DNA of 64,000 nt, taken from Mesonia algae. Lineage in GTDB: Bacteria > Bacteroidota > Bacteroidia > Flavobacteriales > Flavobacteriaceae. The notes under the pieces are model-generated. The model had not been told where the DNA came from and did no database searches. It saw only the letters and a list, made by a program, of their open reading frames with translations. A program made the position numbers and the translations under genes. Location of the stretch: assembly GCF_003253545.1 (NCBI RefSeq), contig NZ_QKYV01000004.1, positions 124,001 through 188,000 on the forward strand. The letters are read 5' to 3'. This document shows positions 32,722 through 42,174 of the stretch, in pieces; position 1 is the stretch's first letter, and the number at the start of each line of letters is the position of its first letter.

Positions 32722-35538
32722 TTAGTACCATCTCCTTGTAAAGAGTTTTAATAGGGTATTAAAATCTAAAGAAACGATGAATCTTATTTTTTGATCATAA
32801 TTTGGCTGAGCTATTTCCCACCCTAAATTAGAGTGTATGGGGAAAAATACCTCGAAATAATCTTGCACCAAACTTACGCGTACTCCAGAATCATAGAGAA
32901 ATTGCGCATTCTCCTCTTTATTTTTTACTAAACCAACATCACCATAAGCGTGAATCCAATTCCATATAGTGAAACTACCGTTAAGGGAAGTGAGCCATTG
33001 ATTGGCAAATGCAGGTTGTAATTGAGATTTAAAACCTCCTTCGGCTTCAATAAATTGCTGACTAAAAAGTCCTTGATCTTCGCTTCTTCCGTAGTAATTA
33101 TAATCAAATAAATAATCTGTAGGACGGTCTAAAGCAAAACTAAAATAGTCTGAATCTTTCGCTTCATTGAATAAGAAAGCACCAGCGAAAAAACGCAGTT
33201 CTATTTGTCTATTATTAAGAAATAGCTTTCTCCATTTTGAGGTTACCGATATTTTACTGAATTTTTTAGCTACTTGATAATCAAAAGTACCTGTAAAATA
33301 ATCGGCAAAATTACGGTCGCTAAAACCGTACCTTGCGTTGAGTACGCTATAATCTGGTTCGTCTACTGTATTTAAAACATCTCTATCTCTAAAAACATTT
33401 ATGTTTCGAATACTTATAAATTGATATTCGTTGCTTCTTAAATCGTCATCTCTAAAACCTATGCTAATAAAAGGAGTTACTTTATGATAGTATAAATCTT
33501 GTGCATAAGAAAAGCGAGTACCGCTAATTCCCATTTTAAACTCGTATAAATTTTGGTTTTGATATTGGGTAGAGTGTGTCACTGATGCAGAACCTAAGAT
33601 AGCACCGCTACCAAAACCATATTTAGGAGCAATTTTATAATTAAAATTTCGAGATAAAATCGTAGTGTTATACAGTTTTGGGCCAATAGTAATACCATCA
33701 TATAAATTATAATCAAACTCAGGAATAATAAAGAATTGATTGTAATAAGGATCTTCAATATCTAAAAGCAATCTTACTTGCACAGGTTTATCAAGCCAAG
33801 TGGTTACTTTTTTATAATTATCTCTTTGGTTAAATTCAGGAATTACAGCTTCATAATTTAAGGCAAGGCGTTCTACATTTTGCGCGGATATAGTGATGGT
33901 TTTCTTGTCTAAAAAATGATTTACCCAAGTTTTAGAAACTATATCTCTGTCTTTTATTCCGTAAAGGGAAATAGGGATTTCTTTATGGGTTTTATTTTTT
34001 ATGGTTACTTGTAAAGAATCACCAGATTTTTTAACCTTACTAATCTTAAAGTCAATATTAATATTGTTACCCACATAGTCATCAAAAAACCAATTTACAT
34101 CTTTAGAAGTATTTTGGCGGAGTATTTCTTTAAAAGCATTTGTGTTAGTGGGGTTTAAAACATTTTTAGTATAAAACTGTTTTATAGTCGTATTAATCAC
34201 CTCGTCATCTTCTAAGTAATCTTTTAAATAATTAAAACCAATACCAGCTTTATAAGGATTAGCAATATTTTTATTGAATTTTATGAGCTTATCGTTGTTT
34301 TCATCTAAAGCTTGGTCTAGATTTAAACGAGCCATATTTAAATAGAGTAGAGGATAACGATCATTAAACTCTAAGTCTGAAGCATGAAACCATCTAACAC
34401 CTATAATTTCACTAAAGGAACCCAATAGTTTCGTGTTCTTATAAAATTGGTTTACATAATCCATCAAGATGTAAGTGATGATACCTTCATTTAACCAACT
34501 TTCTTCTCTAGAATTAAGAATTAGTGTATTTTCTAAATAATTTCTGGTAATGGTTTTTAAGAGTTTAATATCATATTGAAAACCATCTGGAAAAGGCCTT
34601 ATAAATGTTGGCAATTGGTTAAGTCCGTATACAGGATTAGAAAGATAATCTTCCTCTGAAACCATTAAATTTTTATGAGGAAAATCTCCTAGCCTGTAAT
34701 TTAAATAGTGAGTAATTCTATCTACAATCAAGGCTTTCATTTCTGGCCTTAGGTTATTATCCTCAATATTGGTAATAACGTTAAGCTTGTCTGTTTCAAT
34801 CGTTTCAAAATTAGATACTTTAACAATATGTAATTGAGTGTCTACTTGTTTTTTTTCGCTAAAGCGGAATTGATGTGTGCTTTCTAAGCTGGTTTTTCCC
34901 ACGTTGTTGAGACCAGAAATAACCGTAAAGTCTTTAGGGACTTCTAAATTAAGTTCAATATCATAAGGAAGAACATATAAGTCATTAAGATCTTTATTGC
35001 TGTAAAATTGCCATCTCCCATCCTCAAATACCGAAGGAAATATGAGCCAATACCTTAACTCAAATCCTTTTTTGCTATAACCATAACGAGTAAATTTATC
35101 GTTAGGGATTTTAACGCGGTATTGAAGCTTAAATGTTATTTCTTCATTGGGAAATAGAGGCTGATCTAAATCTAACTTTATAATATCAGGATGCTTTTCT
35201 GGTCTTGACCAGTTGACGGCATGCTGATTGTGTGTAGAAATTGAAAACATCTCTGTATTTCCTCTTTCATAGCTTTTAGCATAATAAAAATTACGCTGAA
35301 ACTCTTCCTCAAAACGTTGCGCTAAAGGAGTTCGCTTATCTTTAAAACTATTAGCCCAATCGGTAAGATAAACGTCATTTAAAATTTCTTGCGAAGTATT
35401 TTTATACGTAATTTCTTGACTAATATCTATCGTTTTCTCTTCTGCATTTAATTTTGCATCTACGGCAATAAAAGATTGCCCCATCGTAGAAAGACAGGTG
35501 AAAATAAAAATTAAAAAGAAGAGTAAACGGTTTATCAA
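32722..35538 (-). CDS. Inactive M1-peptidase-like domain fused to an outer-membrane beta-barrel
   Basis: A 938-residue protein with signal peptide MINRLLFFLIFIFTCLSTMG. The N-terminal 500 residues follow the M1 aminopeptidase plan (beta-sandwich, then a helical domain). At the zinc site TRNYL (331-335) replaces HExxH while the distal WLNEG (348-352) is kept, so it should bind no zinc. From about 610 to the end the sequence is alternating aromatic strands (DYNLYDGITIGPKLYNTTI, then ISGTRFSYAQDL) finishing in FTRRWY, a barrel-like C-terminus. I infer an outer-membrane protein using a dead peptidase domain for binding. Stands alone behind a hairpin terminator of the upstream operon. Confidence 0.75.
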   Translation of the reverse strand: MINRLLFFLIFIFTCLSTMGQSFIAVDAKLNAEEKTIDISQEITYKNTSQEILNDVYLTDWANSFKDKRTPLAQRFEEEFQRNFYYAKSYERGNTEMFSISTHNQHAVNWSRPEKHPDIIKLDLDQPLFPNEEITFKLQYRVKIPNDKFTRYGYSKKGFELRYWLIFPSVFEDGRWQFYSNKDLNDLYVLPYDIELNLEVPKDFTVISGLNNVGKTSLESTHQFRFSEKKQVDTQLHIVKVSNFETIETDKLNVITNIEDNNLRPEMKALIVDRITHYLNYRLGDFPHKNLMVSEEDYLSNPVYGLNQLPTFIRPFPDGFQYDIKLLKTITRNYLENTLILNSREESWLNEGIITYILMDYVNQFYKNTKLLGSFSEIIGVRWFHASDLEFNDRYPLLYLNMARLNLDQALDENNDKLIKFNKNIANPYKAGIGFNYLKDYLEDDEVINTTIKQFYTKNVLNPTNTNAFKEILRQNTSKDVNWFFDDYVGNNINIDFKISKVKKSGDSLQVTIKNKTHKEIPISLYGIKDRDIVSKTWVNHFLDKKTITISAQNVERLALNYEAVIPEFNQRDNYKKVTTWLDKPVQVRLLLDIEDPYYNQFFIIPEFDYNLYDGITIGPKLYNTTILSRNFNYKIAPKYGFGSGAILGSASVTHSTQYQNQNLYEFKMGISGTRFSYAQDLYYHKVTPFISIGFRDDDLRSNEYQFISIRNINVFRDRDVLNTVDEPDYSVLNARYGFSDRNFADYFTGTFDYQVAKKFSKISVTSKWRKLFLNNRQIELRFFAGAFLFNEAKDSDYFSFALDRPTDYLFDYNYYGRSEDQGLFSQQFIEAEGGFKSQLQPAFANQWLTSLNGSFTIWNWIHAYGDVGLVKNKEENAQFLYDSGVRVSLVQDYFEVFFPIHSNLGWEIAQPNYDQKIRFIVSLDFNTLLKLFTRRWY

Positions 35539-35572
35539 CCTGAATTAAGATTTTAAGATTTGGGTATTCATA

Positions 35573-35611
35573 AAAATGCTACTTAAAAAGTATATTATTT
35601 TAAGTAGCATG
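35573..35611 (-). terminator. Terminator after the uvrA-LOG operon
   Basis: On the minus strand ATGCTACTTAAAA pairs with TTTTAAGTAGCAT and is followed by four T residues. It lies 19 bases after the LOG-family stop. Confidence 0.7.
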
Positions 35612-35629
35612 AACTGTGCCTAACAAACT

Positions 35630-36328
35630 TTAGAAATTAGGACTCAAATTAAATTGTTTGTAGAATTGGTCTAAAATTTCGATCACTTCATCCTCTGTGT
35701 CTACCATTTGAACCAAGTCCATATCCTTTGCACTAATATTTTTAAAAGAATCTAGCAGAGTAGTTTGTACCCACTCAAATAATCCTCCCCAAAATTCTTT
35801 TCCTACTAAGATAATTGGGAATTTATCTATCTTATGAGTTTGTATAAGAGTAATAGCTTCAAAAAGTTCATCTAAAGTTCCAAAACCTCCTGGCATTACT
35901 ACAAAACCTTGAGAGTACTTTACAAACATTACCTTTCTTACAAAAAAGTAATCAAAATCAAGGTTTTTATCTTTGTCTATATATGGATTATCATGTTGCT
36001 CGAAAGGTAAGTCTATGTTTAAACCTACCGAAACTCCTCCAGCATTATGAGCACCTTTATTACCAGCTTCCATAATACCAGGACCTCCTCCTGTAATTAC
36101 ACCGTAACCGTGTTCTACTATCTTTTCGGCAACCTTGGTAGCTAGCTTATAATATTTATGATTTTCATCTGTTCGGGCCGAACCGAAGATAGAGACACAA
36201 GGTCCTATTTCGCTCATTCGTTCATAACCTTGAACGAATTCTGCCATAATTTTAAATAAAGCCCAACTATCGTTGGTTTTAATTTCGTTCCAGCTTTTAT
36301 TCTGTTGATCGCTTCTCATGATACTCAT
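35630..36328 (-). CDS. LOG family protein (nucleotide 5'-monophosphate phosphoribohydrolase type)
   Basis: A 232-residue Rossmann-fold protein of the TIGR00730/LOG family. It has the signature GGGPGIMEAGNKGA and PGGFGTLDELFEA with the catalytic Glu, and SIFGSARTDEN near the N-terminus. Family enzymes cleave the N-glycosidic bond of nucleotide monophosphates (in plants, releasing cytokinins). Substrate in this organism is unknown. It lies 22 bases downstream of uvrA and is closed by a terminator, so the two form an operon. Confidence 0.9.
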   Translation of the reverse strand: MSIMRSDQQNKSWNEIKTNDSWALFKIMAEFVQGYERMSEIGPCVSIFGSARTDENHKYYKLATKVAEKIVEHGYGVITGGGPGIMEAGNKGAHNAGGVSVGLNIDLPFEQHDNPYIDKDKNLDFDYFFVRKVMFVKYSQGFVVMPGGFGTLDELFEAITLIQTHKIDKFPIILVGKEFWGGLFEWVQTTLLDSFKNISAKDMDLVQMVDTEDEVIEILDQFYKQFNLSPNF

Positions 36329-36350
36329 TATTCAAAAATTTACAAGACGG

Positions 36351-39182
36351 CTAATGTAATTCTTTTCGTAAGAATTTGGCCGTATAACTCTTTTTATGCT
36401 TTACAATTTCTTCTGGGGTTCCTTCTGCAACTACTTTTCCTCCATTTTTTCCGCCTTCATAACCTATATCAATAATATGATCGGCAAGCTTAATTACATC
36501 CATATTATGTTCTATGATAAGTACGGTATTTCCTTTATTGGCTAGTTTATTTAATACCTCCATCAATACACGAATATCTTCAAAATGTAATCCAGTAGTG
36601 GGTTCATCTAAAATATAGAATGTATTTCCTGTATCTCGTTTAGATAATTCCGTAGCTAATTTAATACGTTGTGCTTCTCCTCCAGAAAGGGTGGTGCTTT
36701 GTTGTCCCAAGGTAACGTAGCCCAACCCCACATCTTGAATGGTTTTAAGCTTACGGTATATTTTAGGGATTTGATCAAAGAAATCGGTAGCTTCATTTAT
36801 GGTCATTTCTAAAACATCACTAATCGATTTTCCTTTATATCTAATCTCTAGGGTTTCTCTATTAAAACGTTTTCCTTGACAAGTTTCACACTCCACATAC
36901 ACATCGGGTAAGAAATTCATTTCTATTACCCGTAAACCTCCACCTCGACAAGTTTCACAGCGTCCGCCTTTCACATTAAAGCTAAAACGACCCGGTTTGT
37001 ATCCTCTAATCATCGCCTCTGGAGTTTTTGCGAATAAAGATCTAATTTCTGAAAATACACCTGTGTACGTAGCAGGATTAGAACGCGGAGTTCTCCCAAT
37101 AGGGGATTGGTTAATATCTATGACCTTATCAATATGGTCTAAACCTTTAATGCTTTTGTAAGGAGCTGGCACTTTTACACCATTAAAATAATGGGCATTC
37201 ATAATAGGGTAGAGGGTCTCGTTGATTAAAGTAGACTTCCCACTTCCTGAAACGCCAGTTACCAATATCATTTTTCCTAAAGGAATCTTTACGGAAACAT
37301 TTTTTAAATTGTTACCAGTAGCACCTTTTAATTCAATAAAATTACCGTTACCTTTTCTACGTTTCTTCGGAACTTCAATTTCTTTAGTTCCGTTAAGGTA
37401 AGAAGCGGTGATCGTTTTATGTTTTAAAATCTCTTTAGGAGTTCCTTCACTAATAATTTCTCCGCCAAATTTTCCGGCAAACGGTCCAATATCTATCACA
37501 TAATCGGCACGCTCTATCATATCTTTATCGTGTTCTACCACAATTACAGAATTCCCTACATCCCGAAGAGACTCTAAAGAATTGATGAGTTTTTCATTAT
37601 CGCGCTGGTGCAAGCCAATACTAGGTTCGTCTAAAATATAAAGAACACCTACCAGCTGAGAACCAATTTGAGTAGCTAATCGAATACGCTGTGCTTCTCC
37701 TCCCGAAAGGGATTTTGAACCTCTATTGAGTGAGAGGTAAGTAAGACCAACGTCTACTAAAAACTGTAATCGCGTTTTGATTTCTTTTACAATCTCTTCG
37801 GCGATTTTCCATTGGTTGGTAGATAAATGCTTTGGCAATTCTTCAAACCACTTGGCTAATTCTAAAATGTCTTTTTGAGCTAGATCTGCAATGTTTTTCT
37901 CGTTAACTTTAAAATAAAGTGATTCTTTCCTTAACCTAGTACCTTCGCAGGTAGAGCAAGTCACTTTATCCATATAACCTTTTGCCCAACGTTTAAGACT
38001 GGTAGAATCATTGTTGTTAAAAGTACTCTCAATGAATTTGGCTACTCCTTCAAAGTCTATTTTGTAATTTCGGGCAACACCTAACTCTTTAGAGCTGACT
38101 TCAAATTTTTCTTTCCCTCCGTAAAGAATCATATCTAATGCTTCTTTAGGAATATCTTTAATAGGATCAGTAAGTTTAAAATCAAAACGCTGCGCAATTA
38201 ATTCTAACTGCTTAAAAGCCCAGTTCTTTTTTTGTGGCCCGTGTGGTTCTAATCCCCCTGCTTTGATCGATTTTTTATCATCAGGAATAATTTTTTGAAC
38301 GTTGACTTCGTATAAAGAACCTATCCCATTACATTTTGGACAAGCGCCTTTTGGAGAGTTAAAAGAAAAATTATTAGGCTCAGGATTAGGGTAAGAAATA
38401 CCAGAAGTAGGACACATTAAAGTTCTACTAAAATACCTGCCTTCTTTCTTTCCATGTTCTAAAACCATAAGTACATCATCTCCTTGACTCATGGCAGTAT
38501 TAATACTTTCGGCTAAACGCTTATCTGTATTTTCGTCTTCCTCAATTTTTATACGATCAATCACCACCTCAATATCATGAGTTTTATAGCGATCGAGTTT
38601 CATGCCTTTTTCTATATCTCTTATCTCCCCGTCGGTTCTTACTTTTACAAAACCTTGCTTAGCGACATGCTCAAATAACTCTCTATAATGTCCTTTTCGA
38701 GACCGAACGACAGGAGAAAGGATATTGATTCGTTTTCCCTTAAACTCTTGTTTAATAAGCGATTTGATTTGTTCATCACTATAGCTTACCATTTTGTCAC
38801 CCGTTTTGTAACTGTAGGCATCGCTAGCACGAGCATATAATAAACGTAGGAAATCGTAAATTTCTGTAATGGTTCCTACTGTACTACGCGGACTTTTACT
38901 CGTAGTTTTTTGCTCAATTGCAATTACAGGAGATAAACCATCAATTTTATCAACATCTGGACGTTCTAAACCCCCTAAAAACTGTCGGGCGTAAGCAGAA
39001 AAGGTTTCAATATATCTTCGTTGTCCTTCAGCATAAATTGTATCGAAAGCTAAGGAAGATTTACCAGATCCCGAAAGACCAGTTATTACCACCAATTTCT
39101 CTCTAGGGATCTTAACATCTATGTTTTTTAAGTTATGAACTCTGGCGCCCAAAACCTCTATATTTTCTTCGAATTTTGCCAT
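36351..39182 (-). CDS. uvrA: Excinuclease ABC subunit A
   Basis: A 943-residue ABC-type DNA damage sensor of nucleotide excision repair. Both ATP sites are intact: [14 protein letters not shown] and [15 protein letters not shown] (Walker A), with [16 protein letters not shown] and [16 protein letters not shown] signatures. Zinc modules appear as CPKCNGIG with CxxC partners, CSTCEGTRL, and CETCRGGGL with [12 protein letters not shown] 39180-39182 gives [10 protein letters not shown]; the ATG four codons upstream lies at or before the likely transcript start set by the -7 box at 39199-39206. Length matches E. coli UvrA. Confidence 0.97.
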   Translation of the reverse strand: MAKFEENIEVLGARVHNLKNIDVKIPREKLVVITGLSGSGKSSLAFDTIYAEGQRRYIETFSAYARQFLGGLERPDVDKIDGLSPVIAIEQKTTSKSPRSTVGTITEIYDFLRLLYARASDAYSYKTGDKMVSYSDEQIKSLIKQEFKGKRINILSPVVRSRKGHYRELFEHVAKQGFVKVRTDGEIRDIEKGMKLDRYKTHDIEVVIDRIKIEEDENTDKRLAESINTAMSQGDDVLMVLEHGKKEGRYFSRTLMCPTSGISYPNPEPNNFSFNSPKGACPKCNGIGSLYEVNVQKIIPDDKKSIKAGGLEPHGPQKKNWAFKQLELIAQRFDFKLTDPIKDIPKEALDMILYGGKEKFEVSSKELGVARNYKIDFEGVAKFIESTFNNNDSTSLKRWAKGYMDKVTCSTCEGTRLRKESLYFKVNEKNIADLAQKDILELAKWFEELPKHLSTNQWKIAEEIVKEIKTRLQFLVDVGLTYLSLNRGSKSLSGGEAQRIRLATQIGSQLVGVLYILDEPSIGLHQRDNEKLINSLESLRDVGNSVIVVEHDKDMIERADYVIDIGPFAGKFGGEIISEGTPKEILKHKTITASYLNGTKEIEVPKKRRKGNGNFIELKGATGNNLKNVSVKIPLGKMILVTGVSGSGKSTLINETLYPIMNAHYFNGVKVPAPYKSIKGLDHIDKVIDINQSPIGRTPRSNPATYTGVFSEIRSLFAKTPEAMIRGYKPGRFSFNVKGGRCETCRGGGLRVIEMNFLPDVYVECETCQGKRFNRETLEIRYKGKSISDVLEMTINEATDFFDQIPKIYRKLKTIQDVGLGYVTLGQQSTTLSGGEAQRIKLATELSKRDTGNTFYILDEPTTGLHFEDIRVLMEVLNKLANKGNTVLIIEHNMDVIKLADHIIDIGYEGGKNGGKVVAEGTPEEIVKHKKSYTAKFLRKELH

Positions 39183-39198
39183 AATTTTTTGCAAGACA

Positions 39199-39206
39199 CA
39201 AATTTA
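39199..39206 (-). promoter_or_regulatory. -7 box TAAATTTG for uvrA
   Basis: CAAATTTA on the plus strand. The transcript would begin near 39192, supporting the uvrA start at 39182 over 39194. No SOS-type operator is apparent. Confidence 0.55.
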
Positions 39207-39309
39207 CTCAAACAATTGAAATTGAGAAACCTCAGTTCTTAAAGCTTTAATAAAATTTTTTAACGTTTTGTTTCTCCTCAAAAAACTTCTCTAATATAAA
39301 AAGCTATCG

Positions 39310-39317
39310 TATTTTTG
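39310..39317 (+). promoter_or_regulatory. -7 box TATTTTTG before the first Cys-motif gene
   Basis: Exact TAnnTTTG match only four bases before the GTG at 39322. If used, the mRNA would be almost leaderless, or translation would start at the ATG at 39349. Confidence 0.45.
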
Positions 39318-39321
39318 TACT

Positions 39322-39690
39322 GTGAAATATGCACTACCCATATTAGCGATGGTTATTTTTTTTAAGCCCGTGCTTCCATTTTTGGATTACGCGTTTAATT
39401 ATGATTATATCGCAAAAGTTTTGTGCATTAATAAAGACAAGCCAAAGTTAAAATGTAACGGTAAATGTTACTTAATGCAACAGCTGGCTAAAAATGCCGA
39501 AGAAGATTCTTCAAAAGAAAACTTGCCCAAAAAAGTAGAATTTCAATTATTGTTTTTTCAAGATAGTAGGTTGCTAGAATTTGAAGTTTTACCACAACCT
39601 ATAAACAAACAATCTTCAACCTTGTGGGTATCAAAGTCTTATAAGAAACGCTATATAGATGCCCTTTTTAGACCTCCCATTTACGCTTAA
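39322..39690 (+). CDS. Small membrane-anchored Cys-motif protein (copy 1), possible metal-handling role
   Basis: A 122-residue protein starting at GTG. A single N-terminal hydrophobic segment (about 4-20) is followed by NYDYIAKVLCINKDKPKLKC and NGKCYLMQQLAK, giving Cys at about 34, 45 and 49 in a C-x10-C-x3-C layout. The rest is polar with a basic end. The sister gene at 39855 shares the block almost unchanged. Neighbours are MbnP and a di-heme peroxidase, which suggests metal or redox handling on the periplasmic side, but that is inference. I know no named domain for it. Confidence 0.68.
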   Translation: MKYALPILAMVIFFKPVLPFLDYAFNYDYIAKVLCINKDKPKLKCNGKCYLMQQLAKNAEEDSSKENLPKKVEFQLLFFQDSRLLEFEVLPQPINKQSSTLWVSKSYKKRYIDALFRPPIYA

Positions 39691-39799
39691 TTCTATTGTA
39701 TTCGCTTTAAATTTATTTTAATTAGGTAAGGATTGTTTTTCTAACCTATTGCTTTCTTTGTAATTATATAATAGAAAATACATTTCTAGCGCTTAGCTT

Positions 39800-39814
39800 T
39801 TCCGTTTAACGGAA
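39800..39814. repeat. Palindrome TTCCGTTTAACGGAA
   Basis: Perfect-arm inverted repeat in the 164-base gap between the two Cys-motif genes. It belongs to the TTCCG...CGGAA family and could also be an operator, since it lies 41 bases before the second gene. Confidence 0.65.
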
Positions 39815-39854
39815 GAGAGAACTGATGTTATTATAGAAATAAGCCACCATACTA

Positions 39855-40232
39855 TTGAAATATCTATTTTATATATTTTCTTTTTTAATCTTATTTAAAC
39901 CTGCTTTCCCTGTCATAGAATACTTAGTTAATTATGACTATATAAGCAGAGTGTTGTGTATCAATAAAGATAAGCCACAATTACAATGTGATGGAAAATG
40001 CTACCTGATGAAACAGTTGGCAAAAAACGCTAGTGACGAACGAGATAAAGATAAAACCGAGCGAAGAAATAAGGTGGAAACTCCTTTTGTTTTTGTTTTA
40101 AAAGAAGAAAATATACTCCCAATTATTGAAGAGGTAGAAAGTCACGAAAAATTTACTTTCTACCAGAATTTTTACAAAAAAACCATTCATTTTAAGTTAT
40201 TAAGGCCACCCATGTATGTTTTGAATTCCTAA
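39855..40232 (+). CDS. Small membrane-anchored Cys-motif protein (copy 2)
   Basis: A 125-residue paralogue of the gene at 39322. Shared core: NYDYISRVLCINKDKPQLQC, DGKCYLMKQLAKNA, and the C-terminal LRPPMY. Start is TTG at 39855, matching the non-ATG start of its sister at the same alignment position (both begin 'MKY' in protein terms). N-terminal hydrophobic segment about 3-22, then a polar, charged tail. Its stop lies 39 bases before the MbnP lipoprotein gene, so it is likely in the same transcript. Function unknown. Confidence 0.68.
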   Translation: MKYLFYIFSFLILFKPAFPVIEYLVNYDYISRVLCINKDKPQLQCDGKCYLMKQLAKNASDERDKDKTERRNKVETPFVFVLKEENILPIIEEVESHEKFTFYQNFYKKTIHFKLLRPPMYVLNS

Positions 40233-40271
40233 AAGAAAACAAAAAATACATTTAATTTAAAATATACAAAA

Positions 40272-41081
40272 ATGAAATTAATACACATAAAATTATCCAT
40301 ATTAGTTGCCGCTTTTATAAGTTTAACTTCTTGTTCATCAGACGATGATAACAATTCTGATGCACTAACAGGTGAAAACAATGTAAGTCTTGAATTTGAT
40401 AATAGTATGAATGGAGATGACCTTATTTTAGGAGCATCAACTTATACCAATTCAAACGACGAAACTTTAACCATTAATAGACTTAATTACATTGTAAGCA
40501 ATTTTGTACTTATTGATGAAGAGGGAAATGAGTTTATTTATCCTAAAGATGAGAGCTATTTTGTAATAAGTGAAGAAAATGCACTTAATGAAGTAGTACT
40601 TACCAATATCCCAGCAGGAAAATATGTGCAAATGAGATTTGGAGTAGGTGTCGATCAAGAGAAATACCAACAGGGAGCTGAAGGACAAGGAGATTTTTTA
40701 CAGATTGCTGAAGAAAACAATATGATGTGGGCTTGGCAAGCAGGATACAAATTCTTGAATTTTGAAGGTACATTCACAGCGCCATCTATTGCTAGCAGTA
40801 CAGACTTTAAAATACATATGGGAAGTCATGGAAGTACTTTAGATAATTATAAAGAAGTAACTGTAAACCTTCCATCTACAGCAATGGTTAGTGATGAAAT
40901 GACTCCGCTTATTCATCTTGAAGTCGATGCTAATCAAATTTTAGATGGGGAACACAAAATATATTTATCAGAAGCTCCTGTAGTGATGGTAGATGAGGTT
41001 AAATCACCTCAAATTGCAGAAAACACCTCTACGATGTTCGAAGTACACCACGTACATAACGGAGAAGGCGGACACCATTAA
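40272..41081 (+). CDS. MbnP family lipoprotein
   Basis: A 269-residue protein with a lipobox (SLTSC, Cys21) followed by an acidic linker (SSDDDNNSD), so it is anchored in a membrane. The body shows LEFDNSMNGDDLILG, RLNYIVSNFVLIDEEG, GKYVQMRFGVGVD, MMWAWQAGYKFLNFEG, features of the MbnP family (partners of MbnH di-heme enzymes in methanobactin and related copper systems). The end is His-rich (EVHHVHNGEGGHH), a likely metal site. The next gene is a MbnH/CCP-type di-heme protein, the expected partner. Confidence 0.86.
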   Translation: MKLIHIKLSILVAAFISLTSCSSDDDNNSDALTGENNVSLEFDNSMNGDDLILGASTYTNSNDETLTINRLNYIVSNFVLIDEEGNEFIYPKDESYFVISEENALNEVVLTNIPAGKYVQMRFGVGVDQEKYQQGAEGQGDFLQIAEENNMMWAWQAGYKFLNFEGTFTAPSIASSTDFKIHMGSHGSTLDNYKEVTVNLPSTAMVSDEMTPLIHLEVDANQILDGEHKIYLSEAPVVMVDEVKSPQIAENTSTMFEVHHVHNGEGGHH

Positions 41082-41090
41082 TTAATTTTT

Positions 41091-41116
41091 CTCACCCAAA
41101 ATTTACTTTGGGTGAG
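41091..41116 (+). terminator. Intercistronic hairpin between mbnP-like and peroxidase genes
   Basis: CTCACCCAAA pairs perfectly with TTTGGGTGAG around a short loop. No clean T-tract follows, so it is more likely an mRNA processing or partial-termination element that sets the ratio of the two products. Confidence 0.6.
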
Positions 41117-41133
41117 AATATTATTTCTTTATT

Positions 41134-42174
41134 ATGAAGAAAATATGTCTATTTCTATTAAGCATGTTTTTATTGGCATGCTCAAACGATGATACAAGTT
41201 ATGTTGCTGTAAACAAAAAGCTGTCATTTGAAGTTCCTGCTAATTTTCCTAATGTAACCTATAATTTAAATGCAAACCCTCTTACAGAAAAAGGGTTTGA
41301 ATTAGGGAAAAAACTATTCTATGACGGAAATCTCTCGGCTAACGGATTTATCTCTTGTGGTTTTTGCCACGAGCAACGTTTTGCGTTTACACATCATGAA
41401 CATCAATTTAGCCACGGGATAAACGATTTGGAAGGTACAAGAAATGCTCCTCCAATTCAAAATGCCGCATTTATGAAAGAGTTTACTTGGGACGGAGCCA
41501 CTTCTCATTTAGATCTTTTTCCTATTATACCCATTACCAATGAGGTAGAAATGGGAGAAACACTTACCAATGTGATGGCCAAATTGCAAGCGAACCAAGA
41601 GTATCAAAAGCTTTTTTTGGAAGCATTTGAAAATGGAGAAGTTAATAATGAAAACTTTTTTAAAGCCCTATCTCAGTTTATGGTGATGATGGTTTCTTCT
41701 AATTCAAAATATGATAAATATGTAAGGGGAGAAGATGATATTTCTTTTACGGAAGAAGAAACTTATGGGCATCAAGTTTTTAAACAAAAATGTGCCTCTT
41801 GTCATAAAACCGATTTATTTACAGATGATGCTTTTAGAAATAACGGTCTACCAGCATATCCAGGAATCAATGACCTAGGCAGAGCTGAAGTTACTGGAAG
41901 TGCTTCAGATAATTATAAATTTAAAGTGCCAAGCTTAAGAAATGTAGAGGTAACAAAACCTTATATGCACGACGGAAGGTTTGGGAGTTTAAAATCTGTA
42001 CTCGATTTTTATGACAATGGAGTGCAAGACTCAGAAACTTTAGATCCTATTTTAAAACAAAATGAGAGGTTGGGAATTTCGCTAAGCGAAGGAGAAAAAG
42101 AGGCCTTAATTGCTTTTTTGCTAACCCTAACCGATAATGAATATTTAAACGATGAAAGATTTGCAGAATATTAA
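41134..42174 (+). CDS. Di-heme cytochrome c peroxidase / MbnH-like
   Basis: A 346-residue lipoprotein (LLACS lipobox, Cys16). Two c-type heme sites: CGFCH at 75-79 and CASCH at 220-224. The MauG/CCP pattern GKKLFYDGNLSANG, HGINDLEGTRNAPPIQNAAF, and the distal Met in KPYMHDGRFGSL are present. It acts in the periplasm and either reduces peroxide or, like MbnH, oxidises a Trp in its MbnP partner. Its end overlaps the next gene by 23 bases. The adjacent MbnP-type gene favours the second role. Confidence 0.88.
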   Translation: MKKICLFLLSMFLLACSNDDTSYVAVNKKLSFEVPANFPNVTYNLNANPLTEKGFELGKKLFYDGNLSANGFISCGFCHEQRFAFTHHEHQFSHGINDLEGTRNAPPIQNAAFMKEFTWDGATSHLDLFPIIPITNEVEMGETLTNVMAKLQANQEYQKLFLEAFENGEVNNENFFKALSQFMVMMVSSNSKYDKYVRGEDDISFTEEETYGHQVFKQKCASCHKTDLFTDDAFRNNGLPAYPGINDLGRAEVTGSASDNYKFKVPSLRNVEVTKPYMHDGRFGSLKSVLDFYDNGVQDSETLDPILKQNERLGISLSEGEKEALIAFLLTLTDNEYLNDERFAEY

